This document shows, piece by piece, positions 19,485-28,250 of a stretch of DNA of 64,000 bases. The DNA is taken from contig JAHBUW010000009.1 of NCBI GenBank assembly GCA_019637875.1, forward strand, positions 62,001 to 126,000, read 5' to 3'. The position numbers were made by a program, and so were the translations under genes. Source of the DNA: Pseudobdellovibrionaceae bacterium (lineage in GTDB: Bacteria; Bdellovibrionota; Bdellovibrionia; Bdellovibrionales; Bdellovibrionaceae). Position 1 is the stretch's first letter, and each line of letters opens with the position of its first letter. The notes under the pieces were generated by a model. That model was not told the DNA's origin and did no database searches. It saw only the letters and a program-made list of their open reading frames with translations.

Positions 19485-20678
19485 CTACTGACGACTGTCC
19501 TGGGGCTTACCGGCCTCACGCATTTTATCTTCGCGTTTCTTCACTTCACCGGCGATGCGATCCGCGGTCTTCGCTTTACACGAGGTCAAACGATCACCGA
19601 AGTGTTGGTAGATCCGTAGATACAAAGTGCGGAGCGCGGCCTGCTCGGGATCGTCGAGCTTCGCCACCAGCGGCAGCGAAATTTCGGCGGGCACGACGCC
19701 GCCCTCTTTTTCACCCGTCGCCTCACCGGTGCGCTTCGGATTGGGCACCAAGATTTCGCTGAGGGTGTTGTCGGCATTCGCGTTGTAACGAACCACCAGC
19801 TTGCCGGTTTTCGCGTCGTACATCTCGATTTTACCGAGCTTCGTTCCGTCGATCTGTGCGCTGACCCGCAACTCCAAACCCTCTTTGAGAACTTGGTAGA
19901 AGGCCTTGTACTCTTGCTTCCCTTTGGAAACGTCACCGATCTCGCCGCAGGTTTCGCCCGCGGTTTTGATGGGCGCTTCGCCCGGCTTGCTGTCGACCAA
20001 CGCCGGTTTCGCGGCGAGCACCGTGGGGTTTTCCGCGACGACTTTTTTCTGTGCCTCGATGTACTTTTCGCACATCTTGGTCGTTTTCATATACTCCCAG
20101 CTGGCTTGTTCAATGCCGAGGTAACAGGCCCCGTACTCGGTCGCGTCCAAAGCGCGGTCGCCATAACGATCAACCAGCTTGTTGGCGATCGCCACCCCGA
20201 CGAAGGCCAACGGGATCGCCACGAAGGGCGCCAAGGCATGGGCCTCGGGAACGAACGCGCGGTAAAGCGCCGACTCCTGCGCGCCGGGCTGGGCGAGGGC
20301 CTTTTCGATCTGCTTCAGGAAAGTTTCGTGATGATTCAGCTCGATGCGCACTTTGCCGAGGTACACGACCTTGCGCGAGATCTCGCGGAAGTCCATGCGC
20401 AGTTCATCTTTGCCGATCTTAAAACGTGCGGCGGTCCCGTCCTGCTGGATCTCGGGCCAACGCTTCAGCGACCTTGAGTATTTTTTGAAAGCGGCGCGAT
20501 CTTCCTCTTTCCAGTTGGTCGTGTAACGAGCGACGAAGTCGTTCACGCTCTTCACCTGCTGGAACTCGAACAAGGTGCGCGAGATCAGGTAATACTGAAA
20601 ATCGACGGGCTCCATGGCCCGCGCGTTCAATGCACCCGAGAAGACGAAAAAACTCAGTAGGACAAGCCGCTTGGTCAT
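19485..20678 (-). CDS. Secreted protein of unknown function
   Basis: A signal peptide (residues 1-21, ending LNARA) is followed by a 375-residue mature protein. The N-terminal half is charged and helical (VKSVNDFVARYTTNWKEEDRAAFKKY). A hydrophobic segment at about 150-168 (ALAPFVAIPLAFVGVAIANKL) may be a membrane span or buried helix. The C-terminal half is richer in strands with a Lys/Glu-rich tail. Cysteines occur in EYGACYLG, MCEKY, ETCGEIG and SCKAK, which could make two disulfides. I do not recognise the family. Start taken: ATG 20678, which gives a clean signal. A partial copy of it lies just downstream (19410-19460). Confidence 0.8.
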   Translation of the reverse strand: MTKRLVLLSFFVFSGALNARAMEPVDFQYYLISRTLFEFQQVKSVNDFVARYTTNWKEEDRAAFKKYSRSLKRWPEIQQDGTAARFKIGKDELRMDFREISRKVVYLGKVRIELNHHETFLKQIEKALAQPGAQESALYRAFVPEAHALAPFVAIPLAFVGVAIANKLVDRYGDRALDATEYGACYLGIEQASWEYMKTTKMCEKYIEAQKKVVAENPTVLAAKPALVDSKPGEAPIKTAGETCGEIGDVSKGKQEYKAFYQVLKEGLELRVSAQIDGTKLGKIEMYDAKTGKLVVRYNANADNTLSEILVPNPKRTGEATGEKEGGVVPAEISLPLVAKLDDPEQAALRTLYLRIYQHFGDRLTSCKAKTADRIAGEVKKREDKMREAGKPQDSRQ

Positions 20679-20756
20679 GCCTCTACATCGGCAAAGCGAA
20701 GCCCGCAATTGAGCTTCGCCCGTTTCAAGATGAAACGAACTGGACCTTCGCGTTCA

Positions 20757-22553
20757 CTAGGCCTCGTACTCGCGACGGCCTTCGGCGCTCTGCAAGCGGT
20801 GGAGCTGGGCGTAGAGCCCGTTCTTCGCCACGAGGTCCGAGTGGGTTCCCTGCTCGACGATGGCTCCCGCTTCAAGGACCAAGATGCGATCCGCGGCCAC
20901 CACCGTGGACAAACGGTGCGCGATCGTGATGATCGTCCGCTCCCCGCGCAGCGATTCGATGGCGCGCTGGATGAGCGTTTCGGTTTCGTTGTCCACGGCA
21001 CTGGTCGCCTCATCCAAGATCAAAACGGGCGCACGCTTCAGTAGCGCGCGGGCGAGCGCCAAGCGTTGCCGCTGTCCGCCCGAGAGTTTCTGCCCGCGCT
21101 CCCCCACGACCGTGTCATAGCCTTCGGGAAGTTTCACGATGAATTCATCGGCACTGGCCAGTCGCGCGACACGCTCGACTTCCGCGCGCGAGATTTCGCC
21201 GTCCGAGCCGTACGCGATGTTTTCCGCCACCGTACCCGAGAATAGGAACACGTCCTGTCCCACGTACGCGACCGCACGGCGAAGGACCGAAAGATCCAGA
21301 TCTTGAATCTTCGTGTCCCCCCACACAATTTCGCCGCCGCGAGGTTCATAAAAGCGCAAGAGCAATTTCACGAGCGTCGATTTTCCGCTACCCGTCGGAC
21401 CGACGAGCGCCACGGATTCACCGAAGCGCACATCGAAAGAGACGTCACGCACCGAAGCCACGCGTCCCGGATACGCGAAGTCCACGTGCCGGAAACTCAC
21501 CGTCGCGCGTGGATCGACCGCGGTTACCGCGCCGTCCTTCGAGCGGATACGGATCGGGGCGCGCAAAACTTCCAGCACCCGTGCGGCGGACGCCATCGAG
21601 CGTTCGAATAGATCGACGGTTTCGGCCAGCCCGGTCATCGGCCACAACAGCCGCTGGGTCAAAAACACGAGCACGCCGTATAGACCGACGTTCAATTCGC
21701 CCGCGATGGTTTTCTGCCCGCCGACGATCAACGTGACCAGAAAGCCCGAAAGGATCGCCATGCGGATCAAGGGAATGAACGCCGAGCTCACCCGAATGGC
21801 TTTGCCGTTCGCGGTCAAGTACTCACGACTTTCCCGGTTCAGCGCCTGCGCCTCACGGTCTTCCATCGTGAAGCTTTGGATCGTCATGATGCCCGAGATG
21901 TTGTTGGACAAGCGCGAAGCGAGCGCGCCCGCTTTGTTCCGCACGTCCAAGTAAAGCGGAGCCGCTTTGCCTTGGAAGAAAAACGCTCCCCACAAAATCA
22001 CGGGGATCGGCAGGAAGCTGAACACCGCGATGAGCGGAGAAATGAAGAAGAACACCGCCCCTACGATCACGACGGTCGTCGCGACCTGAATCAGATTCGA
22101 AGCGCCACCGTTCAAAAAGCGCTCGAGCTGATTGACGTCGTCGTTCAAGGTCGCCACCAGCGATCCGGTCGTCTGATCCTCGAAGTAGCCCAGATCCAGC
22201 TTCTGTAAATGCGCGTAGGCATCCGTACGCAACTCGTGCTGAATATCCTGGGCCAGATTCCGCCAGGTGATCAAAAGCAGATACTCGAAGATCGACTCGC
22301 ACACCCAGATGATGAATGTGAGCGCCGCCAGAAAGCCGATCTGCTCGGCCGGAGTCACGAACCCCAGCTGCGCGACGAAGCTGTTCTTCTGGCTGACGAC
22401 GACGTCGATCGCGATCCCGATCAGAATTTCGGGAGCGACGTCGAAGATCTTGTTCATCACCGAATAGAACGCGCCCAGATAGAAGCGCCCGCGGTAGGGA
22501 CGCGCATACTTCAAAAACCGGCGTAAACGCCCAACACTTGTTTCTTTCGACAC
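20757..22553 (-). CDS. ABC exporter, MsbA/multidrug type half-transporter
   Basis: This fused membrane-ATPase half-transporter acts as a homodimer. Residues 20-310 hold six membrane segments; residues 350-598 hold the ATPase: Walker A GPTGSGKST (385-393), Q-loop VGQDVFLF, signature LSGGQRQRLALARAL (490-504), Walker B LILDEA (511-516), and H-loop IAHRLSTV. Substrate cannot be read from the sequence: lipid A, drugs and peptides are all exported by this type. It lies 3 bp after the S9 peptidase gene, so the two share a transcript. A peptide substrate would fit that pairing but this is a guess. Confidence 0.95.
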   Translation of the reverse strand: MSKETSVGRLRRFLKYARPYRGRFYLGAFYSVMNKIFDVAPEILIGIAIDVVVSQKNSFVAQLGFVTPAEQIGFLAALTFIIWVCESIFEYLLLITWRNLAQDIQHELRTDAYAHLQKLDLGYFEDQTTGSLVATLNDDVNQLERFLNGGASNLIQVATTVVIVGAVFFFISPLIAVFSFLPIPVILWGAFFFQGKAAPLYLDVRNKAGALASRLSNNISGIMTIQSFTMEDREAQALNRESREYLTANGKAIRVSSAFIPLIRMAILSGFLVTLIVGGQKTIAGELNVGLYGVLVFLTQRLLWPMTGLAETVDLFERSMASAARVLEVLRAPIRIRSKDGAVTAVDPRATVSFRHVDFAYPGRVASVRDVSFDVRFGESVALVGPTGSGKSTLVKLLLRFYEPRGGEIVWGDTKIQDLDLSVLRRAVAYVGQDVFLFSGTVAENIAYGSDGEISRAEVERVARLASADEFIVKLPEGYDTVVGERGQKLSGGQRQRLALARALLKRAPVLILDEATSAVDNETETLIQRAIESLRGERTIITIAHRLSTVVAADRILVLEAGAIVEQGTHSDLVAKNGLYAQLHRLQSAEGRREYEA

Positions 22554-22556
22554 GAA

Positions 22557-24470
22557 CTAAACCTTTCCGTCCAAAACGGCGTTCAAAAATTCAAATTCAT
22601 CTTTCGCCGCGGCCACGTCTTTATCGACGCCGCCGCCCTTGTGCCCTTCCCCGTCCTGAATCTGGATGCGGTGAGGAGTTTTCGCGCCCGCGAGTTTTTC
22701 AAGGAATTCGGTCATCGTCGAGATCGGCACACGGCGATCGTTCTTACCGTGCGCGACAAACAGCGGCGTCCGCAGACGTGCGAAGTTCCGCACCGGTGAA
22801 CGTTCGCGGTACAGGGCCTCGTTCCCCTCGTAGGGACCGAGCAGATCCACCAGCCAATCCGAGATCCAGCTCGTGCGCATGAAATCTTCCAGGTCGGCGA
22901 AGCCCGCCCAGCACAGACCGAAACCGAAGTCGAAATCCGCGTTCACGCCGCGGAAATCCGCCGGCATCGTGAGCGTGCGCAGAACCGCGTAACCGCCGTG
23001 GCTTCCACCCTCGACACCGACTTTGTTTTCGGGAAGGCCCAACGTCTGCGCCAGAAAACGTGCGCCCCAGATGACGTCCAAGATTTCGCCGCCGCCCAGA
23101 TCGCCTTTGAGTTTATTCTCCCACTCTTGGCCCCAGCCCCAGCTGCCGCGCACGGCGGGACTCAGAATCGCGATGCCTTGCTCGAGGTACATTTGGTATT
23201 TCGGAGCGAAGTAATCCTCGCCGCCGTAAAACGCGATCACGAAGGCGGCGCGGATCGGCCCCTTCGGACGGAAGAGGAAGGCCGGAATCTCGAGACCGTC
23301 GTAACTCGCGTAGCGCACGATCTCGCGCGTGCACTGGATGAAGTCCGCGCCGCCCCCACGCAGCGTCGTGAAACCCAGGCGCGGGCCTTGGTCGCCACGA
23401 AGGCTCCGGCGCAGGCGCATGTACCGGGGCTCGCGGGTCATCGCGGTTTCCGCCACCCACAAAGAGCCGTGATGGCGAACCGCGCGCAGGACATTGTCAT
23501 GAACTTCACGCTCGATCTCGCGCCCTTCCAGATCGAAGAACACGACCTCGGCGTCGCGATTCGGCATACGGTCGAAGATTTGGTAGGCGAAAGGCTCACG
23601 CCCCTCACCCAAGCCGGCGAGTCCCGTGTCGTTTTTCGTCGTCGCGTGCGTCAGCTGTCGGACTTGCCCCGAGGCGGGATCGTAAACGTACAAATTGTCG
23701 TAACCGGTCTTCACGCTCGTGAAGTAGATGAGTCCGTTGATCGGCCGGTGGTACGCGAGGTAATTCCGCGACTCCGCGAAGTCCGGCGGCAGGCAGGGCT
23801 TGCGCTCGCCGGTGCGCAAATCGATATCGTAGAGTTGGAAATGTTGGCGACGACCGCCGCGATCCATGAACATGAAGACGCGATCCTTCGTCACTTCACA
23901 CGGAGTCACGAAGTTGAGTTTGTCCTCCAGCGCGCCGTCGTTCAGCAGCGACGCGGATTCGCCCGAATCGAGATCGACCCGGCATAGGTGGCTGACGAAG
24001 CCGCCGCCTTCCGCCGGGACGCGCGAGTTGTACCACACCGATTTGCGGTCGGCCGAAAGCACCGGCATCAGTGCCTGACCTTCACGCGTGAGCTGACGGC
24101 GGGTGCCCGTGCGCAGATCCAAGAGGTAGAGATTGTACTTTTCCTCGTTCGCGACGTCCATGTGCAAGAGCAGCTGTTGCCGCTCGGGAATTTCCTCCGC
24201 GATCATGACCGACAGCTTCAGGAAATCCTCGTCCGACAAAGTCTGCGCGTTTTCAAAATCGAAATCGCCGCGCCCGCCGGTGCCGAGTTTCTGCAATGCC
24301 CGCTTCAACTTCAACTGAACCGGCGCTCCACCTTGACTGCCGAGCTTAGGCCGCTCCTGCTCGAAGTAATAAAGTCGCGTTTCGTCTTCGCTGATATGGA
24401 AGCCACGATAAGCCTGGGCTTCAAGATAGGAACGGATGCGCTCTTCGGTCAGAATGTGCGGTTTCGTCAT
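22557..24470 (-). CDS. Prolyl oligopeptidase family (S9) serine peptidase
   Basis: The protein has 637 residues with no signal peptide, so it is probably cytoplasmic. Residues 30-390 form a beta-propeller-like domain with repeats such as YNLYLLDLRTGTRRQLTREG and QLYDIDLRTGERKPCLPP. Residues 395-637 form an alpha/beta hydrolase with nucleophile Ser490 in GGSHGGY, Asp578 (GKNDRRVP) and His610 (GEGHKGGG). S9 enzymes cleave short peptides after proline or basic residues; specificity is unclear here. The start has GGAG 7 nt before the ATG. It lies 3 bp before the ABC exporter gene. Confidence 0.94.
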   Translation of the reverse strand: MTKPHILTEERIRSYLEAQAYRGFHISEDETRLYYFEQERPKLGSQGGAPVQLKLKRALQKLGTGGRGDFDFENAQTLSDEDFLKLSVMIAEEIPERQQLLLHMDVANEEKYNLYLLDLRTGTRRQLTREGQALMPVLSADRKSVWYNSRVPAEGGGFVSHLCRVDLDSGESASLLNDGALEDKLNFVTPCEVTKDRVFMFMDRGGRRQHFQLYDIDLRTGERKPCLPPDFAESRNYLAYHRPINGLIYFTSVKTGYDNLYVYDPASGQVRQLTHATTKNDTGLAGLGEGREPFAYQIFDRMPNRDAEVVFFDLEGREIEREVHDNVLRAVRHHGSLWVAETAMTREPRYMRLRRSLRGDQGPRLGFTTLRGGGADFIQCTREIVRYASYDGLEIPAFLFRPKGPIRAAFVIAFYGGEDYFAPKYQMYLEQGIAILSPAVRGSWGWGQEWENKLKGDLGGGEILDVIWGARFLAQTLGLPENKVGVEGGSHGGYAVLRTLTMPADFRGVNADFDFGFGLCWAGFADLEDFMRTSWISDWLVDLLGPYEGNEALYRERSPVRNFARLRTPLFVAHGKNDRRVPISTMTEFLEKLAGAKTPHRIQIQDGEGHKGGGVDKDVAAAKDEFEFLNAVLDGKV

Positions 24471-24579
24471 GATGATCTCCGTGTGGCACGGAATTCACCA
24501 CAAACTCGCCCTAATTGGCAGTAACGAATCCAGGCCACCTGCTGAAGAAAGCAGCCTGAGAGTGATAACGCACAAGCGA

Positions 24580-24642
24580 AAGGTAGCTGCTACCTTCCGG
24601 AAAGTAGCAGGTACCTTCTGGAAGGTAGCGCGTACCCTCAGT
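24580..24642. repeat. Tandem 21-bp palindromic repeat, family B copy 1
   Basis: Three 21-bp units lie head to tail (24580-24600, 24601-24621, 24622-24642, the last partly degenerate). Each unit begins with a 17-bp near-palindrome of the form AARGTAGCnGSTACYTT and ends in a 4-bp spacer (CCGG, CTGG). The first unit is close to the reverse complement of the second, so a 38-bp hairpin can form. The third unit runs into the stop codon of the gene at 24638. A second set stands at 48827-48889. Confidence 0.85.
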
Positions 24643-25639
24643 TCCCCAGATTGAAGAGGACCAGCTTGTACCAGGGTTCGTAGGTTTGGTTGATGCGTAA
24701 GGATTGGGTATCGAGCACCGGTTTTTTGCCGCTCATTTTGGTTGAGAAGTCGATTTTGACGCGGAAGGAGTTCACCAGCGACAGTTTTGATGAGCCCGTC
24801 GGGCAGACGTGGGTGAGGTTTCCGGTGATGCGGTACTCGCCGGCGCCGTCGTTTTGCGCACCCTTTTCCCAGTGGACGTTGTGGTAGACCACGCCGAGCG
24901 GCGGCTTTTTGCCGAACTGAAGATCGGGGAAAGGCAGAATCGGGATCGGCAGCGTGAAGACCGGGCAATGCACCGAGGCGCGGAAGGTTTTCGACAGGTC
25001 CCACATCTCGTCGCCGACGGTCAGCAGGATTTGCGGGAAGCTTTCGACCTCGTCGCCCGAGACGATGTTCGCTTCGACATCTTGGCTCCAGGGCAAGACC
25101 GGCGTCGATTGGATGCGCGCCTGCAGAACGTTGCCGACCTTTACGCCCAGCAGATCCAGCTCTAAGTGCGAAGCTTTCGAGACGTGATGCCCCAGCTCGT
25201 GAATCAAGATCGCCGTCGCTTGCGACAAGCTGATGGGCTCAAGCTTATTCATTTTGTTGAACGTATAGAGCATGTCGATGTTCACGTAGATCGGGTGACC
25301 GACCGTGGAGCCCGTACGTGCGACTTTGGGTTCACCGTCGATGATGAAAGTTCCCGGCGCGCGTTTTTCTGAGGCGAAAACGATCAAGTCGACGTTTTGT
25401 TTCGCTTTCGGCAGCGTCCGCAAAATCTCGCTCAGGATGCCGCGTTCTTTTTCGGAGAGATTGCAACGAACGCCGTCCAGGCAAAGTTTCGAATAGAAAT
25501 CCAAGTTGGCCAGCGCTTGCAGGATATTCTTTTCGGCGAGGCCCCCGCCGTTACCGACGTCATCCCCCCCGAACCGCCACGCCTGTGCGGTGGACATCAT
25601 CGCGAACAAAACACAGACTCCCAGAAAGATCTTTTTCAT
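24638..25639 (-). CDS. Secreted protein with HExxH zinc-protease-like motif
   Basis: A signal peptide (residues 1-20) precedes a 313-residue mature protein. HELGHH at about residues 149-154 in a hydrophobic helix (SLSQATAILIHELGHHVSKA) is the zinc and catalytic motif of gluzincin/metzincin-like peptidases; a third ligand is not obvious. The N-terminal DDVGNGGG stretch and the C-terminal strand-rich half are not recognised. Four cysteines are present (two near the N-terminus, two further on). It follows the TIGR02147 regulator by 2 bp, so the regulator and this protein form a two-gene unit. Confidence 0.82.
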   Translation of the reverse strand: MKKIFLGVCVLFAMMSTAQAWRFGGDDVGNGGGLAEKNILQALANLDFYSKLCLDGVRCNLSEKERGILSEILRTLPKAKQNVDLIVFASEKRAPGTFIIDGEPKVARTGSTVGHPIYVNIDMLYTFNKMNKLEPISLSQATAILIHELGHHVSKASHLELDLLGVKVGNVLQARIQSTPVLPWSQDVEANIVSGDEVESFPQILLTVGDEMWDLSKTFRASVHCPVFTLPIPILPFPDLQFGKKPPLGVVYHNVHWEKGAQNDGAGEYRITGNLTHVCPTGSSKLSLVNSFRVKIDFSTKMSGKKPVLDTQSLRINQTYEPWYKLVLFNLGN

Positions 25640-25641
25640 CT

Positions 25642-26430
25642 TCAGTTCCCCTTCGGTGTTTGGCCCTTCGGGCGGCTATTCGTTCGACTCTCGGTGATTG
25701 GAAACAGCTGCATGGCGAGAACAAACACGTCTTGCGGGTCTTCGCAATCGCCGATGAGTTTTGAAATACGGTGGCGCGTCCGCTGTAGAATTTTTTTCGC
25801 TTCCGACAGCTTGGCGGGATCGGCCGGCATCGTGATCGCGGTGATATCCCGCGCTTCGACCGGTAAATTCAGCAGAGCGTGCTCGGCCCGCCGAAGAAGT
25901 CCGGCGTGGAATCGACGGATGGCCGCCGAGGGCACATCGGTCGAGGTGACAAAGGGACGCGCGGTCCGCTCCATCCGTCCCTCGACATCTTTGATTAATC
26001 CGAACTTCATTAAACGGTCAAAAGACTCACGCGCCTCGCCCAAATTCAAACCCAGACGCTCCGCGATCCACTGGGGATCGGCGACGTTCGCTTTCAAACG
26101 AGCGAGGTTCAAAATGGCGACGGAAACCCAATCCGAGATCAGCTGAAACTCGTCCTCGCTGAGGACGGCATGGGATTTTGTGACATCCAAAGAGGACGGC
26201 GCGCGCGTCGCTTTCCCGCCAAAGCTCGCGGCATCCAAAGGCGAAAGCCCCAGCCGGGTCACGATGGAGTTGCGGTTCTTGGGCGAAAGTTCACGTTTAC
26301 GATTCAGATATTGGGAAAGGGCCGCCGGGCTGACCCCCACGTCCCGCGCAAAGGCCCGCAAACTGTACGACGGATTTCGCGTACGGCGCTCGGTCATCTC
26401 TTGAATCAGTAAAAAGCGGCCATCCTTCAT
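25642..26430 (-). CDS. TIGR02147 family regulator
   Basis: The 262-residue protein matches the TIGR02147 (DUF4423) family, known from Fibrobacter and Bdellovibrio. The N-terminus is a lambda-repressor-like HTH (NPSYSLRAFARDVGVSPAALSQYLNRKRELS, about 19-49). The middle and end carry the family's marks: a winged-helix-like segment (ERLGLNLGEARESFDRLMKFGLI), a helical stretch (FHAGLLRRAEHALLNLPVEARDITAITM), and the closing pattern DPQDVFVLAMQLFPIT. No family member I know of has a clear ligand. The gene is divergent from the secreted-protein gene at 26617, and two palindromes lie between them. It sits 2 bp before the metallopeptidase-like gene. Confidence 0.9.
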   Translation of the reverse strand: MKDGRFLLIQEMTERRTRNPSYSLRAFARDVGVSPAALSQYLNRKRELSPKNRNSIVTRLGLSPLDAASFGGKATRAPSSLDVTKSHAVLSEDEFQLISDWVSVAILNLARLKANVADPQWIAERLGLNLGEARESFDRLMKFGLIKDVEGRMERTARPFVTSTDVPSAAIRRFHAGLLRRAEHALLNLPVEARDITAITMPADPAKLSEAKKILQRTRHRISKLIGDCEDPQDVFVLAMQLFPITESRTNSRPKGQTPKGN

Positions 26431-26470
26431 ATATGGAGGCTCGGTCTAATCGCCATGAAGCAAAGGCGTC

Positions 26471-26495
26471 AACTCGAAACAATGTGTTTCGAGTT
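26471..26495. promoter_or_regulatory. Perfect palindromic operator candidate 1
   Basis: AACTCGAAACA-N3-TGTTTCGAGTT has perfect 11-bp arms. It lies 41 bp upstream of the TIGR02147 start on one side and 122 bp before the secreted-protein start on the other. A weaker copy follows at 26502-26522. The shared core is TCGAAACA-N3-TGTTTCGA. Confidence 0.7.
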
Positions 26496-26501
26496 TTAAG
26501 G

Positions 26502-26522
26502 TTCGAAACACCTTGTTTCGAG
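26502..26522. promoter_or_regulatory. Palindromic operator candidate 2
   Basis: TTCGAAACA-N3-TGTTTCGAG repeats the same core as the site at 26471. The two centres are 29 bp apart, close to three helical turns, so two bound dimers could face the same side. Confidence 0.65.
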
Positions 26523-26616
26523 AGGGGCTTGGCAAAACCTGCACGGCTGGCCTATTTCCAGCCCCGGGAATTGAAACAACAAACGGACTTCGGTCCCAAA
26601 AAACAGGAGATTCTAG

Positions 26617-27105
26617 ATGAAAAAGTTTATCGTCGCGGCCGCTCTCTCGCTGATCGGTTTTGCAGCTCAAGCTGGTGAAGCACGTCCCGCATGGGTTTGC
26701 GCTTTGGGCTTCGAAGGTCAAGCACGTGGCGTGCAGATCCTCGTCGGTTCGTTCAAATCGGTCGCTTACGGCGAAATCCGTTGCACCGACCTGATCGGTG
26801 GCGAATACGTTCAGCCCGTGAAAGTGACGATCGGCGCTGAGCCCGTCGCCCTCAACCTGGCGATTGGTACTTTCGACTTCGTCGGTGGCGCAGCGGAAAT
26901 CAGCCTGTTCAACAACCAACCTTCGGACCTCCTGGGCAACTATCTGGTCGTCCAAGGTCGCGCGGCCTTCGCACTGGGTGCGGGCGCGTTCACCGCGGTT
27001 CGCGTCAACATCCCCAACATCGCTCTGAACATCTCGGTCGAAGTGATGCGCGGTCTGGGTGCTCAAGTCGGCATCAACAAAATGCGTATCGAAGCGATCA
27101 ACTAA
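26617..27105 (+). CDS. Small secreted protein, probably abundant
   Basis: A signal peptide (residues 1-19, ending AQA) is followed by a 143-residue mature protein rich in Gly, Ala and Val with alternating strands (VQILVGSFKSVAYGEIRCTDL, VKVTIGAEPVALNLAIGTFDFVGG, VRVNIPNIALNISVEVMRGLGAQVGINKM), consistent with a small beta fold. Two Cys are present. I do not recognise the family. AGGAG is 7 nt before the ATG and a strong terminator follows. It is divergent from the TIGR02147 gene and shares its palindromes, so it is probably a target. Confidence 0.85.
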   Translation: MKKFIVAAALSLIGFAAQAGEARPAWVCALGFEGQARGVQILVGSFKSVAYGEIRCTDLIGGEYVQPVKVTIGAEPVALNLAIGTFDFVGGAAEISLFNNQPSDLLGNYLVVQGRAAFALGAGAFTAVRVNIPNIALNISVEVMRGLGAQVGINKMRIEAIN

Positions 27106-27136
27106 GTTAAGTCGCTTTCGAACAGCTTAGACTCTT

Positions 27137-27170
27137 AAAAGGGAAGGCCGACGGCCTTCCCTTTTCTATT
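27137..27170 (+). terminator. Intrinsic terminator
   Basis: AAAAGGGAAGGCCG pairs with CGGCCTTCCCTTTT, followed by CTATTT. It ends the small secreted-protein transcript about 30 nt past the stop. The stem is long, with a 1-nt loop as written (a few base pairs open in practice). Confidence 0.9.
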
Positions 27171-27179
27171 TCAATGTCC

Positions 27180-27207
27180 TTGAATGCCCCACGGCTTCCG
27201 TTATCCT
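27180..27207 (+). promoter_or_regulatory. Possible promoter of the beta-lactamase-like gene
   Basis: TTGAAT (27180-27185), 16 bp, then TATCCT (27202-27207), with the ATG at 27252. It lies between the terminator and the gene, and no better pair is visible. Confidence 0.35.
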
Positions 27208-27251
27208 TAAAAGGAACTTAGACTCCCCGTTTCTGACTAAGGGCTCTCATC

Positions 27252-28250
27252 ATGAATATCTCGAAGGGTCAGTTTTCTGCATCGCTTACCGTGGTCGCCA
27301 TCTCGGCTTTCGCGGCGGGCCTGATCGGCGCCAACATTCTTGAAGGCATCGAAGAGGCCCAACAGCAAACCGAGATTCATCTGGGCCAAACGGATTTGAT
27401 CAATCCGCTACTGGCGTGCCGACCGCCGGAAGACGTTCCCTTCTATCCGCAGGATCGAATCGAAACCCATATCCGCAAGCTGATCGAAGAACTCAAGACG
27501 CGCCACCAACTTCAAGAGATGTCCCTGGTGTTCCGCGACCTCAACAATGGTCCGAGCTTCAGCATCAACCCCCATGCGAAGTATTCGGGCGCGAGCCTTC
27601 TGAAAGTCCCGATCATGATCGGCTATCTGCGCAAAGCCGAGGAAAGTCCCGATATCCTTCTAGAGAAAATCGTCTACGATCCCGCCAAACACGATGCCAC
27701 GAACCACGTGCAGCTGGTGCAGCCGCCCGCCCCGCTACTTCCGGGCGAGGACTACACGACCGACGAGCTGATGGCCCGGATGATCACCCAGTCGGACAAC
27801 TCGGCGACGATCATGCTCGGGACCCAACATCCCGAAGCCGACGTCATCCCGACGCTGCAAGCGATGGGTGTCACTTTGAGCTTCGTCGGCGATGACGCCT
27901 ATATCTCCGTGCGTGACTACGCGAGTATTTTTCGAATCTTGTTCAACGCCACGTTCCTGACCCGGAAGTGGTCGAATGCCTCGCTCCATCTGTTGAGCCA
28001 GTCTTTGTTCAAGGACGGATTGGCCGCCGGCGTGCCCCCCGACATCAAGGTCGCTCACAAATTCGGTGAGCGCAGCGTGGACACCGACGTTCAGCAGTTC
28101 CACGACTGCGGAATCATTTATAAACCCAAACAACCCTACTTGCTTTGCGTGATGTCGCGCGGGTCGAACCTACAAAATCTGATTAAGTCGGTCGCCGAAG
28201 TTTCGGCGGCCGTTTATCAAGAGGTCTCGGCTCCGGCGGAACGCAATTAG
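27252..28250 (+). CDS. Class A beta-lactamase-like serine hydrolase
   Basis: An N-terminal membrane anchor or signal (about 8-28) precedes a beta-lactamase/transpeptidase fold. The three motifs of the superfamily are present: S115-L-L-K118 (SxxK), S181-D-N183 (SDN), and K270-F-G272 in place of the usual KTG. The glutamate of the class A omega loop is not clearly identified. It may be a true beta-lactamase, a penicillin-binding-like enzyme or a related peptidase. In predatory bacteria this fold could also act on prey or own peptidoglycan, but this is not shown. The 3' end overlaps the convergent lipoprotein gene by 4 bp. Confidence 0.85.
   Translation: MNISKGQFSASLTVVAISAFAAGLIGANILEGIEEAQQQTEIHLGQTDLINPLLACRPPEDVPFYPQDRIETHIRKLIEELKTRHQLQEMSLVFRDLNNGPSFSINPHAKYSGASLLKVPIMIGYLRKAEESPDILLEKIVYDPAKHDATNHVQLVQPPAPLLPGEDYTTDELMARMITQSDNSATIMLGTQHPEADVIPTLQAMGVTLSFVGDDAYISVRDYASIFRILFNATFLTRKWSNASLHLLSQSLFKDGLAAGVPPDIKVAHKFGERSVDTDVQQFHDCGIIYKPKQPYLLCVMSRGSNLQNLIKSVAEVSAAVYQEVSAPAERN

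Noticed and set aside
24560-24654. Possible peptide with repeats KVAxTFxKVA read through the 21-bp array
   Set aside because: The 7-residue period comes from the 21-bp DNA unit. The same pattern occurs in the second array in a different gene context, and no ribosome site or start supports a peptide.
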